DNA of 64,000 nt. Origin: Fimbriimonadales bacterium. Lineage in GTDB: Bacteria > Armatimonadota > Fimbriimonadia > Fimbriimonadales > GBS-DC. This document shows, piece after piece, positions 29,294 through 38,874 of this stretch; positions within the stretch are counted from its first letter, which is position 1, and each line of letters begins with the position of its first letter. The notes beneath the pieces are model-generated. The model worked only from the letters and a program-made list of their open reading frames with translations, was not told the DNA's origin and did no database searches. The DNA is taken from positions 71,928-135,927 of the forward strand of contig BPGO01000006.1 of NCBI GenBank assembly GCA_026003075.1, in the 5' to 3' direction. Position numbers and translations under genes: made by a program.

Positions 29294-31069
29294 TTACGGG
29301 CTGGGCGGCAGCTCCTGCGTGGTGAACTCGAAGGGACGGCTCCAAACATAGCGCAGTCCGCCTGGTCCGGGAATGGGACCTGGGTTATCGCCCAGATTGC
29401 GTGCGCCTACGCGCCAGTAGAGCGTGACGCGCTGTCCCACCAACCCCAGCCGCGCCAACAATCCAGTCTCCAAGTTGATGCGCTCGGTGGAGACTGGCGA
29501 GCCACCTGCTGCCGTAGACAGGATCTCAGCCGAGACGAAAGTACGATCCCGATTGGTAAAGGTCGGGTCGGTCGACACTTCCACGCGGTAAGCGTTTGCG
29601 CCCTCCGTCGCCAGCCAGCTGAAACGCACATCTTTGGGGTCCACATCCTCGCTGCGCTGCACGGGGGTTAGCAACTGCACGGGCAACAACACGGTCGCCT
29701 GCCCAGAGCGCACGCGGTCGGAGAGCTTGAACAAGATGAGTTGATCGCCCTCTACATCAATTCGTTCTCGGTAGACCAGGGCAATTTGATAGGTGTAGGA
29801 ACGCCCTGGCGCTACCCCGGGTGCGGGATCAATCTCCTCGAGTTCCAGATCTTCGCTCCCCTCGCGCGGCAGACTGGCGTAGCTCAAGGTGCGTGGCACG
29901 GTGGTATCGATGAAGAAGTTCTGGTTGCCCGGCGTCACGCCCACGGGCTGCAGATTCCCGTTGCCATCTGTGCCGATAAAGTCAGAGCGATAGATTTGCC
30001 ACTGGATGGTGTCGGACGCGCTTTTGGCAAAGAGGGTTGTTTTCCACGAGATGCGGACAAACGGTTCAAAGTTGCTATCCGCACCTGCTTCCGCCAGAAC
30101 AGTCTGCACCGGCGTGTTGCCGCCCGACGAGGCACGCGCCACCCCGAAGGCGATTAAGCCGATAATCAGAATCGGTCCGAGCGAGCGCAAGAGTTTATTC
30201 CCTTCGCCGCGTCGTCGAGGCTGCTCCGTGGTGACTTTACCAGCACGCACCTGCACCGTAGGCACACGATAGACAGCGCGGGCGCGGTCTTCACTCTGGA
30301 TGCCCCGTCCAAAATCGATAATTTCACCGACGGCGTCGCTATCGGAAACTTGGGTGATGCGGATGCGTCCTACTTCCTCGCCGCGGCGCACAACGATCAT
30401 CTCCATCCCCGGCTGAAGCCCGCCGCGAATGCCGCGATTTAAGAGCACCTCTTTGCCGGCTCGTGTGGTGAGAATCGTCGCTTCAGGAATGGTGTAGTTG
30501 TTAATCGTGCGAATCGCTTCGAACGCGGCGTTTCGGATAGCTTCCTGCACCAGCGTATCATCGTCGCCTGTGTAGCCAGGGCGACGGTTGCTGTAGCCGG
30601 TCGCCACCGCGCCGTTGATCGGTTCGCCCGATGCGATATCGATGACACGCACGGTGATTACGACCTGCGCCTGCTTCGGGCTGCCGACGAAGGTCACGGC
30701 GTTCACTTCACCAGTGATGATCGACTCGGTTTGCAACGCGCGTCCCAATCGTAGGAAGCCTGTTTTCGTCAGAGGGGGCACGAGGTCGAGGTCTTTGAGC
30801 TGCTGTTCGACTTCACCGCGCGCCAGCACCTCATATTTGCCTGATTTTTGGTATTCACTCGCGACGGCATCGGTTGCGGCTCGGGCGACGCTTGCACCGC
30901 CGTAGCCGCTTTTATTTTCGAAGTCCAGCACCGCGATGCGGGGCAGTTGCACCAGTTGGGCATAGGCGCGCGCTGCGCCCAGCGGATAGAGCAGCCCGAC
31001 AACGAGCATGCTCACCACACCGAGATACGCTGTGCGTGTTGCCCAAGTTCGTCTCATCCGTGTTTTCAC
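29294..31069 (-). CDS. CsgG-like protein with central TM and extended C-terminal Fn3-like region
   Basis: IAVLDFENKSGYGGASVARAATDAVASEYQKSGKYEVLARGEVEQQL...GRALQTESIITGEV; ILIIGLIAFGVARASSG. Confidence 0.75.
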   Translation of the reverse strand: MKTRMRRTWATRTAYLGVVSMLVVGLLYPLGAARAYAQLVQLPRIAVLDFENKSGYGGASVARAATDAVASEYQKSGKYEVLARGEVEQQLKDLDLVPPLTKTGFLRLGRALQTESIITGEVNAVTFVGSPKQAQVVITVRVIDIASGEPINGAVATGYSNRRPGYTGDDDTLVQEAIRNAAFEAIRTINNYTIPEATILTTRAGKEVLLNRGIRGGLQPGMEMIVVRRGEEVGRIRITQVSDSDAVGEIIDFGRGIQSEDRARAVYRVPTVQVRAGKVTTEQPRRRGEGNKLLRSLGPILIIGLIAFGVARASSGGNTPVQTVLAEAGADSNFEPFVRISWKTTLFAKSASDTIQWQIYRSDFIGTDGNGNLQPVGVTPGNQNFFIDTTVPRTLSYASLPREGSEDLELEEIDPAPGVAPGRSYTYQIALVYRERIDVEGDQLILFKLSDRVRSGQATVLLPVQLLTPVQRSEDVDPKDVRFSWLATEGANAYRVEVSTDPTFTNRDRTFVSAEILSTAAGGSPVSTERINLETGLLARLGLVGQRVTLYWRVGARNLGDNPGPIPGPGGLRYVWSRPFEFTTQELPPSP

Positions 31070-31099
31070 CCTGATTGCTCCTCCTTCATAGTCTGCTGC

Positions 31100-34000
31100 T
31101 TAGCGCGTGAGGATGAGAGGCACCGTCGCACGCGCGACCTGACCGTCCTCGCTCACGGCTCGAATTTCGATAGTATAGGCGCCGGGGGGCAGCGCCACGC
31201 CGCTCTGGTCGCGACCGTCCCAGATGGCTTGCTGCATCCCACCACTGCGCGTCGCTTGATTGAGCAGCTGGCGCACGACCTTCCCGCCCGACAGAATATT
31301 CACCTGAACGGTCGCATCTCCTGTTAGCTGGAAGGCGATGGTGTGCTGATTTCCGCGTCCGGAGTTGACCTGCACCTGCTGGATGCGCAGCAACCCGCCG
31401 CTGGACGCCATTTCGAGGCGGAATCGGCTCACGCCCGTGGCGCCTGTGCGGAAGGTGTACGCGCCCGTCGTGCGCAGGTAGCGTCGCTCGCCGGTATCCA
31501 GATTCACCAGCACGAGGTTCGCCGAGCGCGGCAGTTGCTGTGCATCGGGCCAGCGCAGGGTGACCTCGCGGTTCGGGTGACTGGTCTCCACCACAAACTC
31601 CCAGCTGGCGCTGCGCGTTGCGGGTTGGATGTCCACGCCGTAGATTCCGCTCTGTGCGCCCCAGTTCAGGCGCGGCACGCTGATATGCACATAGTCCGAG
31701 CCGACGGGCGGTGGCTTGAGCAGGTCATAACCGCTATCATAGCCCGCAGTGGCTGCACGCGACACGCCCACATAAGCGCGGTCTTTCAAATCGCCCGACT
31801 CCACCTCCAGCGTCAGTCGCCAACCACCAGCGTTTGTCGCAGCGCTTCGGCTGGGGGCTGCGGTCGTAGCCACGGCACTGGGCGGAATGATCAGCCTCGT
31901 ATCCCGATACGCATAGAGCCAATAGCCTTCCCACACCTTCATGCGCGTGGTCGCGGTATACGCGCCAAACGAGTAGCCCCAAAGCGCGTTCGCCACGATG
32001 CCCTTGCCCACCGCCGTCGTCAGTGAGACCGCCGTATTGGTGTCGGGGTCAATCACCTGCACCGCGCTCCAGTTCACATCGAAAGTGAACGGGTTGCCAA
32101 TCAAGTTCCAGCCCGTCTGCAGCGGTATCTCGAACGGCTGCGTAGCGTTAGCAGGGGTACCGGTAACCGTCAGCGGCAGGTCGACCGAAGTCTCGATGAA
32201 GTAGCCGCGTCCGAGTTCGAAGCGGTTCGCAGGCGCGTTCGGATAGAACACATAGCGCGTTTGGGTCGGATCCCAAGTGAAGAAGCGGAAGGTTGCGCCC
32301 GTGGGGACATCCAGCAGGTCTTGCACATCTTGCGTGTAGTCATACGGTGCGGAGACCAGGAACCGCCCCTTGAAGAAGGTGCGCAACGGCTCCGACTTGA
32401 ACTCGCCGATGACGGTATTCTGTCCCGAATTCACCGTAATCGTGCGCTGGTTGGGGATGAAAGTGAATCCGGGCTTGCTGGGCACGACCACATAGTCGCC
32501 TGGGGGCACGTTGGCGAAGCTGTAGTTGCCGTTAGCATCGGTGGTCGCCGTCTGCACAACCGTCGAGCCGAACCGCAGCTCGACCGTTACATCGGGTTCG
32601 GGTGCGCCGCCAAAGCGACGGGTAATTTTGCCCGAAGCCGAACCCGGCGGCAATTTCGCCAATTGGAAGTTGAGGGTGGTCGTCTCGTTGGCAGGCACAT
32701 TCAGTGTTTGGCTCTCTGGCGCGTAGCCAGGCGCTACCGCCGTAATCACATATTCGCCCGCAGGCACGCTGAAGGTATAGTTGCCATTCGCATCGGTCAT
32801 CACATCGGCACGGGTGTTCGTGCCCGCAACCGCAGTGACTCGAGCGTTCGGGATGGGGTCGCCCGTATCGACATCGGTTACCCGACCTGTCACCGTTCCC
32901 GGTTCTGGCTCCAGCACGAAGTCGCCGACATTGGTGGTTTGACCCGACTGAACGACGACATCGCGATACACTCCGTCCGGAGTGGGCTGCACGGGTGGCA
33001 AGTTATAGCCACCGAATGAGAGGCTCACAACCGTCACATTCCAGGTGCCCACTGGCACACGCGGCATCAGGAAGGTTCCATCCGGGTCGCTAAACACCTC
33101 GACCGTCAGTTCGGGGTCTTGCGTATTCGTTGCTCGGATGACCGCCCCACGCACAGGCTGGTTATTGATATCGATCACGCGCCCGCTGATTTGTCCGGGC
33201 GGGGTTGCGAGCATAATCAGGTTAATCGTCGCTGTGGTCGCCACCAGCGTAACGGTTTCAGGGTGCTGGGTTTTGAAGCCGGGGCGCTCTGCGTCCACGA
33301 CATAGACGCCCGCTTCTAAGCCAACAATTCGGTAGAAGCCGTTGGAATCGGTAATCGCAAAGCCGGCGTTGACCCCTGCAATGCTGGGAGGTGTTACGCC
33401 AATGACGCGCACCAGTGCCCTCGGTAGCGGCGTGAAGGTGCGGGTATCAGGATCGTATTGGCGCACCGTGCCTTGCAGCACGCTGTGGGTCATCCAGCCG
33501 AAAGCATTGTGGATAATCTTATTACGGTAGGCGCGACACCACAAGGTACCTGTAGGCCCGTCATTATAATAGGAGTTCACGCCCTCCAGACCAAACGCCA
33601 GGAACGCCACTTTCGAACGCGTTGCTGTGTCTGCGTAGTAGGAGCCTGCATGGTCCGAGGTACCCAAAAGCGAGCCGCTGTTTACGCGCGGCTGCGTGTA
33701 TCGATACACCACGCGCGCGTTCGGGTTTACCGTAACGGTATCAAGCCATACTTGGTTCCATGCCGCATCCGTATAAAGGGGTGTGCTACTGCCCGCTCCC
33801 ACTGGCGGAATGACATCAAAAGTATCAAACCCAGGAAGCACCAAGTATTGCGCCGGATGCGACAAGTTCAAATCTTGCGGCGCGTCAACTTGAATTGTGT
33901 TTCCTTCGAAACGGATCCAGATAGGAATGCCACCGGGGTTATTCGCAATCGGGTTAGGGTCTTCCCCTGAAGGTGCAGCAACTCCTTGCACCACATGGCG

Positions 34001-36592
34001 CAGCCCTCGATAAGGAATCAAAAACACATCATCTGCGGTATCGCTATCGAAGGCGACGCGCAGGATGTCGTTCATAAACTGGTTCGCCACGGCGCCGCGC
34101 AAACTCAGTGCCCACGCGATATCCTGACCGCTGAACACCATGCGCCCGCTGTTCTGCAGGAAGTTTCGAATCAGCGTTTGCACCTCAGGGTCGAGAATAT
34201 GTCCGGGACCTGCCCACACATTACCGGCGTAGGGGCTTGCCCAGAGGACCATGCGCGGGGCATGGAGCTTGTCGCGGAAGCCACCCTGCAGATCGGTCGG
34301 TTCGCGTTCAATGCGCGGTTGATAGCCTGCCAGCACTGCGGGCGTGATGGGGTTGCGACACTGCACGCGCCAGATGTCATACAAGTCGCCGTAGGTGGTG
34401 TTTTGCCCCAGTGTGTCGGAGCGGATGAAAAAGCCGGGCGGCAGGTTCGGATGCGGGATCGCTCCGTCGCCGTGAATAATCAGCGGTTCGCCGCTGGGCG
34501 GTTGCGTGAGATCGAATGGCGGCTTGCCTGTGGGGTTATCCGTCCAATAGCTCTCCACAGGCTGCCAAGTGGGGCGCGTGATGGAGTTGCCAATCGCGTC
34601 CACGCGGTTCTGCACGAAAATTTGACCGCCCATATAGTCTGAGACGAGCAGGATGTTGTGCGCGCCCGTGAACTGCTGGGTGGTGAACCCTGTGATGTTG
34701 TCGTAGATGAACTCGTTGCCCACTCGGTCGCGCACAATTACATCCACATAGAAATCGCTGGGCACATCAGGCGTGCGCCACTGCGCCACATACCAATCGG
34801 TGGGGTTCCCGTTGTCATCCAGCTCGGGCTGCAGTAAGAGTGTATCGTCTAAGCTGCCACCCCAACCTAAGCGCACGAGGCTATAGGGTTCTTTATATTC
34901 GTAGGTTTCTGGGTGGATTGCCTGCTGCCCCACTTCCACAAAGAGGGGTACATACGCTTGCCCCTGCCCCACCAAAATGCGGTTCGGGAAGAAGATGTCG
35001 AACTGGAACAGCTGATACAAGCGGTGCTCCAGCCCCTCCGCGTCTTGTTCTGCGCTGTCAGGGTCTTTGAACTGCACGCGCACAAAATCGACACCACTTT
35101 GCAGGTCAACCGCGCGCACCTTAATCGTAACGGTATCGCCGGGGAACGACTCCTTGGGGCTGACGATAGGCAGCACCTCCACGATAGGCGGTGTCTGGTC
35201 GAACACACGGGTCTCCCACAGGTCGTGGATGCCGGGACCCGGCGATTCGGCGCCTTGCGTCCGAGTCGAGTGGTAGGCGACTCGGTTGCGCTCGTCGATG
35301 GCCCCCGTAGGATACTTCGCACCTGCAGCCGGCGCGAAGAAGGCAACGCCTGGCACGTCTGGACGCGCCAGGGATGCTGTGCTTGGATCTGCCGTGAGGG
35401 CAATCGCGTTGCCGTCCAGCGGCTCGGGCAACACGGCGCCAATTCGGTAAATGTCATAAATGTTATTGGTCACATCCACACGGTCGGACGGATCGCCAAT
35501 CGCATGCGGTGTTCCCGACTTGCGTGTGGACGCGAACACCAGCACAGGCGTCCCGTCGATGGTCGTCCATGTGGGTTGGCGATCGCGCGGACGGTTGCCA
35601 TCCCCATCCACAAAATTGGTCCATTGGGTGACGGTGAGGGTGTTGAAATCGAGCACATAGAGGTAGCTGCTGCCGTCGGCGGCGATGCGTGCGAACGCCA
35701 CCCGATTACCGTCAGGCGACCACGCAGGTTCCACATCGTTCTCGCCCGCGTTCGGAAAAGTAATGCGTCGGAAGAAGGTTCCATCTTCAAACGGGCGACC
35801 ATCGGCACGCGCCACATAGAGGCGATAGCGTCGGTCGGCTTCCGTCTCGGAACCCTGTAAGCGGTTCGAGGAGAAAATCACCAGGTTGCCGCCCGGGCTG
35901 AGCGTGGGGTGAAGGTTTTGCGTAACGCCGTTATTATCGGAGGTAATGACGACGCGCTGTCCCGTGGACAGGTTGCGTACGACGATGTTATAACTGCCTG
36001 CCGCACTGCGATTGGCGTAGGCGATGATATTCGCGCTGGCGTTGAGCGAGGGCTGGATTTGGCTTCCAAACTGTTCATCAGGGGTGTCACCCGTGATGGG
36101 GGTCAGATTCGTGAGGTTGCCGATGTAGGTCTGCGCCCCCTCATCCAAATCACCGCGCCAGATACGATAGCGGGGGGTGGGGTTCACCAATCGTCCATTC
36201 GAATCGACGCCCCCTGCGTTGCTGGAAAAGAACATCTTGGTCGCGCCCGGGTTATAAATCGGGTGCATCTCGTCGGTGGCGGCGTTGGTGATGTCGGTAT
36301 CCCAGCGCGGTGCGCGTGTGCGTTGCTGGCGCTGCTGCAGTTGCTGATGGAACTGCTGTGGGTCAAAAAGCCCATTCTTGCGCCACCGCACCGTGCCCGT
36401 TTGAGGTGCACGCGGGGATGCACTCTTATAGTTCTGGGGTGGTATGGGTTGAGGGCGCGCGTTCGGGAGTACATGCCGATTTGGACGGTCACGATAAGCG
36501 TCCTCAACGGTTGTGCCGCCGCTTTGCGCGTAGCCTGCCCATGCCAGGATAAGCCCCGCCAGTACCAGCTGCCATCGCCATCGTCGTATCAC
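31100..36592 (-). CDS. Giant secreted protein: PD40/TolB-like propeller repeats, carboxypeptidase-regulatory-like repeats and shared C-terminal module (GTG start)
   Basis: LHPTLSPGGNLVIFSSNRL, VEPAWSPDGNRVAFAR; three VTGRV.D...G.PI.NA.V repeats; C-terminus LPPGAYTIEIRAVSEDGQVARATVPLILTR; AAGGAGG before GTG 36592. Confidence 0.85.
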   Translation of the reverse strand: MIRRWRWQLVLAGLILAWAGYAQSGGTTVEDAYRDRPNRHVLPNARPQPIPPQNYKSASPRAPQTGTVRWRKNGLFDPQQFHQQLQQRQQRTRAPRWDTDITNAATDEMHPIYNPGATKMFFSSNAGGVDSNGRLVNPTPRYRIWRGDLDEGAQTYIGNLTNLTPITGDTPDEQFGSQIQPSLNASANIIAYANRSAAGSYNIVVRNLSTGQRVVITSDNNGVTQNLHPTLSPGGNLVIFSSNRLQGSETEADRRYRLYVARADGRPFEDGTFFRRITFPNAGENDVEPAWSPDGNRVAFARIAADGSSYLYVLDFNTLTVTQWTNFVDGDGNRPRDRQPTWTTIDGTPVLVFASTRKSGTPHAIGDPSDRVDVTNNIYDIYRIGAVLPEPLDGNAIALTADPSTASLARPDVPGVAFFAPAAGAKYPTGAIDERNRVAYHSTRTQGAESPGPGIHDLWETRVFDQTPPIVEVLPIVSPKESFPGDTVTIKVRAVDLQSGVDFVRVQFKDPDSAEQDAEGLEHRLYQLFQFDIFFPNRILVGQGQAYVPLFVEVGQQAIHPETYEYKEPYSLVRLGWGGSLDDTLLLQPELDDNGNPTDWYVAQWRTPDVPSDFYVDVIVRDRVGNEFIYDNITGFTTQQFTGAHNILLVSDYMGGQIFVQNRVDAIGNSITRPTWQPVESYWTDNPTGKPPFDLTQPPSGEPLIIHGDGAIPHPNLPPGFFIRSDTLGQNTTYGDLYDIWRVQCRNPITPAVLAGYQPRIEREPTDLQGGFRDKLHAPRMVLWASPYAGNVWAGPGHILDPEVQTLIRNFLQNSGRMVFSGQDIAWALSLRGAVANQFMNDILRVAFDSDTADDVFLIPYRGLRHVVQGVAAPSGEDPNPIANNPGGIPIWIRFEGNTIQVDAPQDLNLSHPAQYLVLPGFDTFDVIPPVGAGSSTPLYTDAAWNQVWLDTVTVNPNARVVYRYTQPRVNSGSLLGTSDHAGSYYADTATRSKVAFLAFGLEGVNSYYNDGPTGTLWCRAYRNKIIHNAFGWMTHSVLQGTVRQYDPDTRTFTPLPRALVRVIGVTPPSIAGVNAGFAITDSNGFYRIVGLEAGVYVVDAERPGFKTQHPETVTLVATTATINLIMLATPPGQISGRVIDINNQPVRGAVIRATNTQDPELTVEVFSDPDGTFLMPRVPVGTWNVTVVSLSFGGYNLPPVQPTPDGVYRDVVVQSGQTTNVGDFVLEPEPGTVTGRVTDVDTGDPIPNARVTAVAGTNTRADVMTDANGNYTFSVPAGEYVITAVAPGYAPESQTLNVPANETTTLNFQLAKLPPGSASGKITRRFGGAPEPDVTVELRFGSTVVQTATTDANGNYSFANVPPGDYVVVPSKPGFTFIPNQRTITVNSGQNTVIGEFKSEPLRTFFKGRFLVSAPYDYTQDVQDLLDVPTGATFRFFTWDPTQTRYVFYPNAPANRFELGRGYFIETSVDLPLTVTGTPANATQPFEIPLQTGWNLIGNPFTFDVNWSAVQVIDPDTNTAVSLTTAVGKGIVANALWGYSFGAYTATTRMKVWEGYWLYAYRDTRLIIPPSAVATTAAPSRSAATNAGGWRLTLEVESGDLKDRAYVGVSRAATAGYDSGYDLLKPPPVGSDYVHISVPRLNWGAQSGIYGVDIQPATRSASWEFVVETSHPNREVTLRWPDAQQLPRSANLVLVNLDTGERRYLRTTGAYTFRTGATGVSRFRLEMASSGGLLRIQQVQVNSGRGNQHTIAFQLTGDATVQVNILSGGKVVRQLLNQATRSGGMQQAIWDGRDQSGVALPPGAYTIEIRAVSEDGQVARATVPLILTR

Positions 36593-36683
36593 TGCGTTCG
36601 AACCTCCTTCATTGCTCGATTCCACGAGTATACGCGAACTCCTGCCCGTTTTTGACGAACAAAACCCGATTTCGTTGCGTCGC

Positions 36684-37286
36684 TCAGTATACCCCACGCG
36701 ATTCGGTCAGCAAGCGCCAGATACGCTGCACTTGCCCCTGTACCGATTCCAACGAGCGGTGCGTTCGAATCACCCAATCGGCGAAGGCGACTTTGCAGCG
36801 TGTAGGGAGTTGCGCTTGCAGGATTTGTCGCACGCGCGAGTGCGGCAGCCCGCGTTCGAGCAGTCGTCGCCGTTGGAGCGACGGAGTCGCCTGCACCACG
36901 ATCACGCCGTCGAACCAGCCCTGCAACGCGACTTCGATCAAAAGAGGCACCTCGACGAAAACGAGAGGGAGATCGCGCGACATCGCTTCGAGGTGGGCTT
37001 CCAGCGCGCGAACCACTGCGGGATGCATTAGGCGATTGAGTCGGCGACGGACGCGCACCTCGCTGAATGCCAAATTCGCCAACCGCTCGCGTGCCAGCGA
37101 GCCGTCCGCCGTCGTAATCGCCTGCCCAAACTCCTGAATAACTTGTCTCCATAAATCCGTCCCTGGAAGGAGGAGCGTCGCCGCGATACTGTCGCTGCTC
37201 AGTGTCGTTGCTCCCAACGCGGCAAACATTTGCAAGACGGTAGTCTTGCCTTCGGCGACGCCGCCCGTGATGGCAATCCGTTGCAT
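36684..37286 (-). CDS. coaE: Dephospho-CoA kinase
   Basis: IAITGGVAEGKTTVLQMFAALGATTLSSD; VFVEVPLLIE. Confidence 0.93.
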   Translation of the reverse strand: MQRIAITGGVAEGKTTVLQMFAALGATTLSSDSIAATLLLPGTDLWRQVIQEFGQAITTADGSLARERLANLAFSEVRVRRRLNRLMHPAVVRALEAHLEAMSRDLPLVFVEVPLLIEVALQGWFDGVIVVQATPSLQRRRLLERGLPHSRVRQILQAQLPTRCKVAFADWVIRTHRSLESVQGQVQRIWRLLTESRGVY

Positions 37287-38851
37287 TAATCATTCGAGGC
37301 GTCGGGTTCCGTTCCTGCTGTCGTATCGCCGTTGTCGGCGCTACTTTGGGGTTCTGGGGTTTCCGCCGCTTCGGAGCGCAGTTGCTGAAGCTGCGACTGG
37401 AGCCGTTCGCCGATGGTGAAGCCGCTGGTTTTGCTGGAAGTGGCGCGCTGACGATGCTCTTGCACAGCGCGCTGCTCTTCAGGCGCGCGCAGACTGACCA
37501 CCATGCGGCGGCGACGCGGATCGAGCTCGATGATACGCCCTTTCACCACCTCACCGACTTGAACGACTTCCTCCGCGCTTTTCACGCGCTTGCTCGAAAG
37601 CTCAGACAGGGGCAGGAATGCCTCCACGCCTTCCATCACCCGTGCAAACGCGCCCGTGCGTGCCACACGCGAGATCGGCGCCTCGATCTCGTCGCCCTCT
37701 TTATACTGTTGCGCCGCGATATGCCACGGGTCGGGCAATACCTGCCGCCGGCTGAGTGCGACTTTGCCGTTCTCCGGCTCCAAGCGAATCACCACGACCT
37801 CGATCTCGTCGCCTTCTTTGAGCACCTCGCGAGGATCGTTCACGCGCGCCCACGACATCTCGCTGATGTGGAGCAGCCCTTCGTACTCGCCGATGTCGAC
37901 AAACGCGCCGAAAGAGGTGATTCGTTTCACAACGCCTGTGAACCGCTGCCCAACTTGCAGTTTGGCAAACACGCGCTCGCGGCGTTGGCGTTCTTCCTCC
38001 TCGCGCTGCTTACGCAACTCCTCTTCTGCCAACTTATTCGAGGCGACAACTTTGCGCTTTTCCTCGTCGATATCGATGATCTTGATGGGGATCACCTCAC
38101 CCACAAGCCGATCCAGTTGGTTCGGGGGTAGGCGTCGGGCAATCTGGCTTGCGGGCACGAAGCAGCGCACGCCGATGTTCACCACCACGCCGCCTTTGAC
38201 CGCATCTTCTACCATCGCTTCCAGCGTCTCTTTATTGTGGTATGCCGCCACGATGGAGTTCCAGAGTTTGTCGAAATCGGCTTCGCGCTTGGACAGCACA
38301 GGGGTACCTTCCGCGCCATGCGTGCGCACCACTTTCACATCGATCGTGTCGCCTACCTGCACCACATCGGTAGCCGATTCGATTTTGCCGGTCGCCAACT
38401 CCTCTTTGGGGATTTTGATTTCGGTCTTGGTGCCGACATCGACCAGCGCAGCGTCGCGATCGACTTGCACAACAGTCGCCTGAATCACCTCACCCGGTTC
38501 GAACGAGGGGAAACTTTGCTCGATGGCTTCATCCATCGAGATGAGTTCTCCTTCAGCGTGGGGTGTTTCGGGGTGTGTTTCCACACTGGTCGGGGAGGGT
38601 TCTGAAGCTGCGGCTACAGGCTCTGCAGGGGCAGGGGTTTCCGAGGCTTCATTCGTCTCGGACGCCGCCGCACCGGCTTCTTGATCGCCCCCCATCGCCC
38701 CGCGGACCGGTTCAGGCGCACTCTCGGTTGCAGAAGCGTGTTCCGCACCCGTTTCCACGGCAGCGGTCTCCTCCACAGTCTCGGATGCCGTCTCGGTCGT
38801 CAGGGTCGACTCGGTGGACAGGTTCTCACGGGTCTGCTCGTCGTTCCACAT
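37286..38851 (-). CDS. rpsA: 30S ribosomal protein S1 (multiple S1 domains, acidic N-terminal extension)
   Basis: Repeated S1 OB-fold motifs, e.g. GVVKRITSFGAFVDIGEYEGLLHISEMSW; N-terminal Glu/Ala/Thr-rich ~90 aa. Confidence 0.9.
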   Translation of the reverse strand: MWNDEQTRENLSTESTLTTETASETVEETAAVETGAEHASATESAPEPVRGAMGGDQEAGAAASETNEASETPAPAEPVAAASEPSPTSVETHPETPHAEGELISMDEAIEQSFPSFEPGEVIQATVVQVDRDAALVDVGTKTEIKIPKEELATGKIESATDVVQVGDTIDVKVVRTHGAEGTPVLSKREADFDKLWNSIVAAYHNKETLEAMVEDAVKGGVVVNIGVRCFVPASQIARRLPPNQLDRLVGEVIPIKIIDIDEEKRKVVASNKLAEEELRKQREEEERQRRERVFAKLQVGQRFTGVVKRITSFGAFVDIGEYEGLLHISEMSWARVNDPREVLKEGDEIEVVVIRLEPENGKVALSRRQVLPDPWHIAAQQYKEGDEIEAPISRVARTGAFARVMEGVEAFLPLSELSSKRVKSAEEVVQVGEVVKGRIIELDPRRRRMVVSLRAPEEQRAVQEHRQRATSSKTSGFTIGERLQSQLQQLRSEAAETPEPQSSADNGDTTAGTEPDASND

Positions 38852-38874
38852 GGTTCTACGGACCTCCTTCAGGG

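Noticed and set aside
34913-35860. 315-aa plus-strand ORF (and other long plus ORFs at 32261-33019, 33458-34642, 35909-36655)
   Set aside because: Shadow ORFs antisense to the 31100-36592 secreted protein; composition Arg/His-rich and no recognisable motifs.
37346-38483. Plus-strand ORFs of 261 and 297 aa
   Set aside because: Antisense to rpsA.
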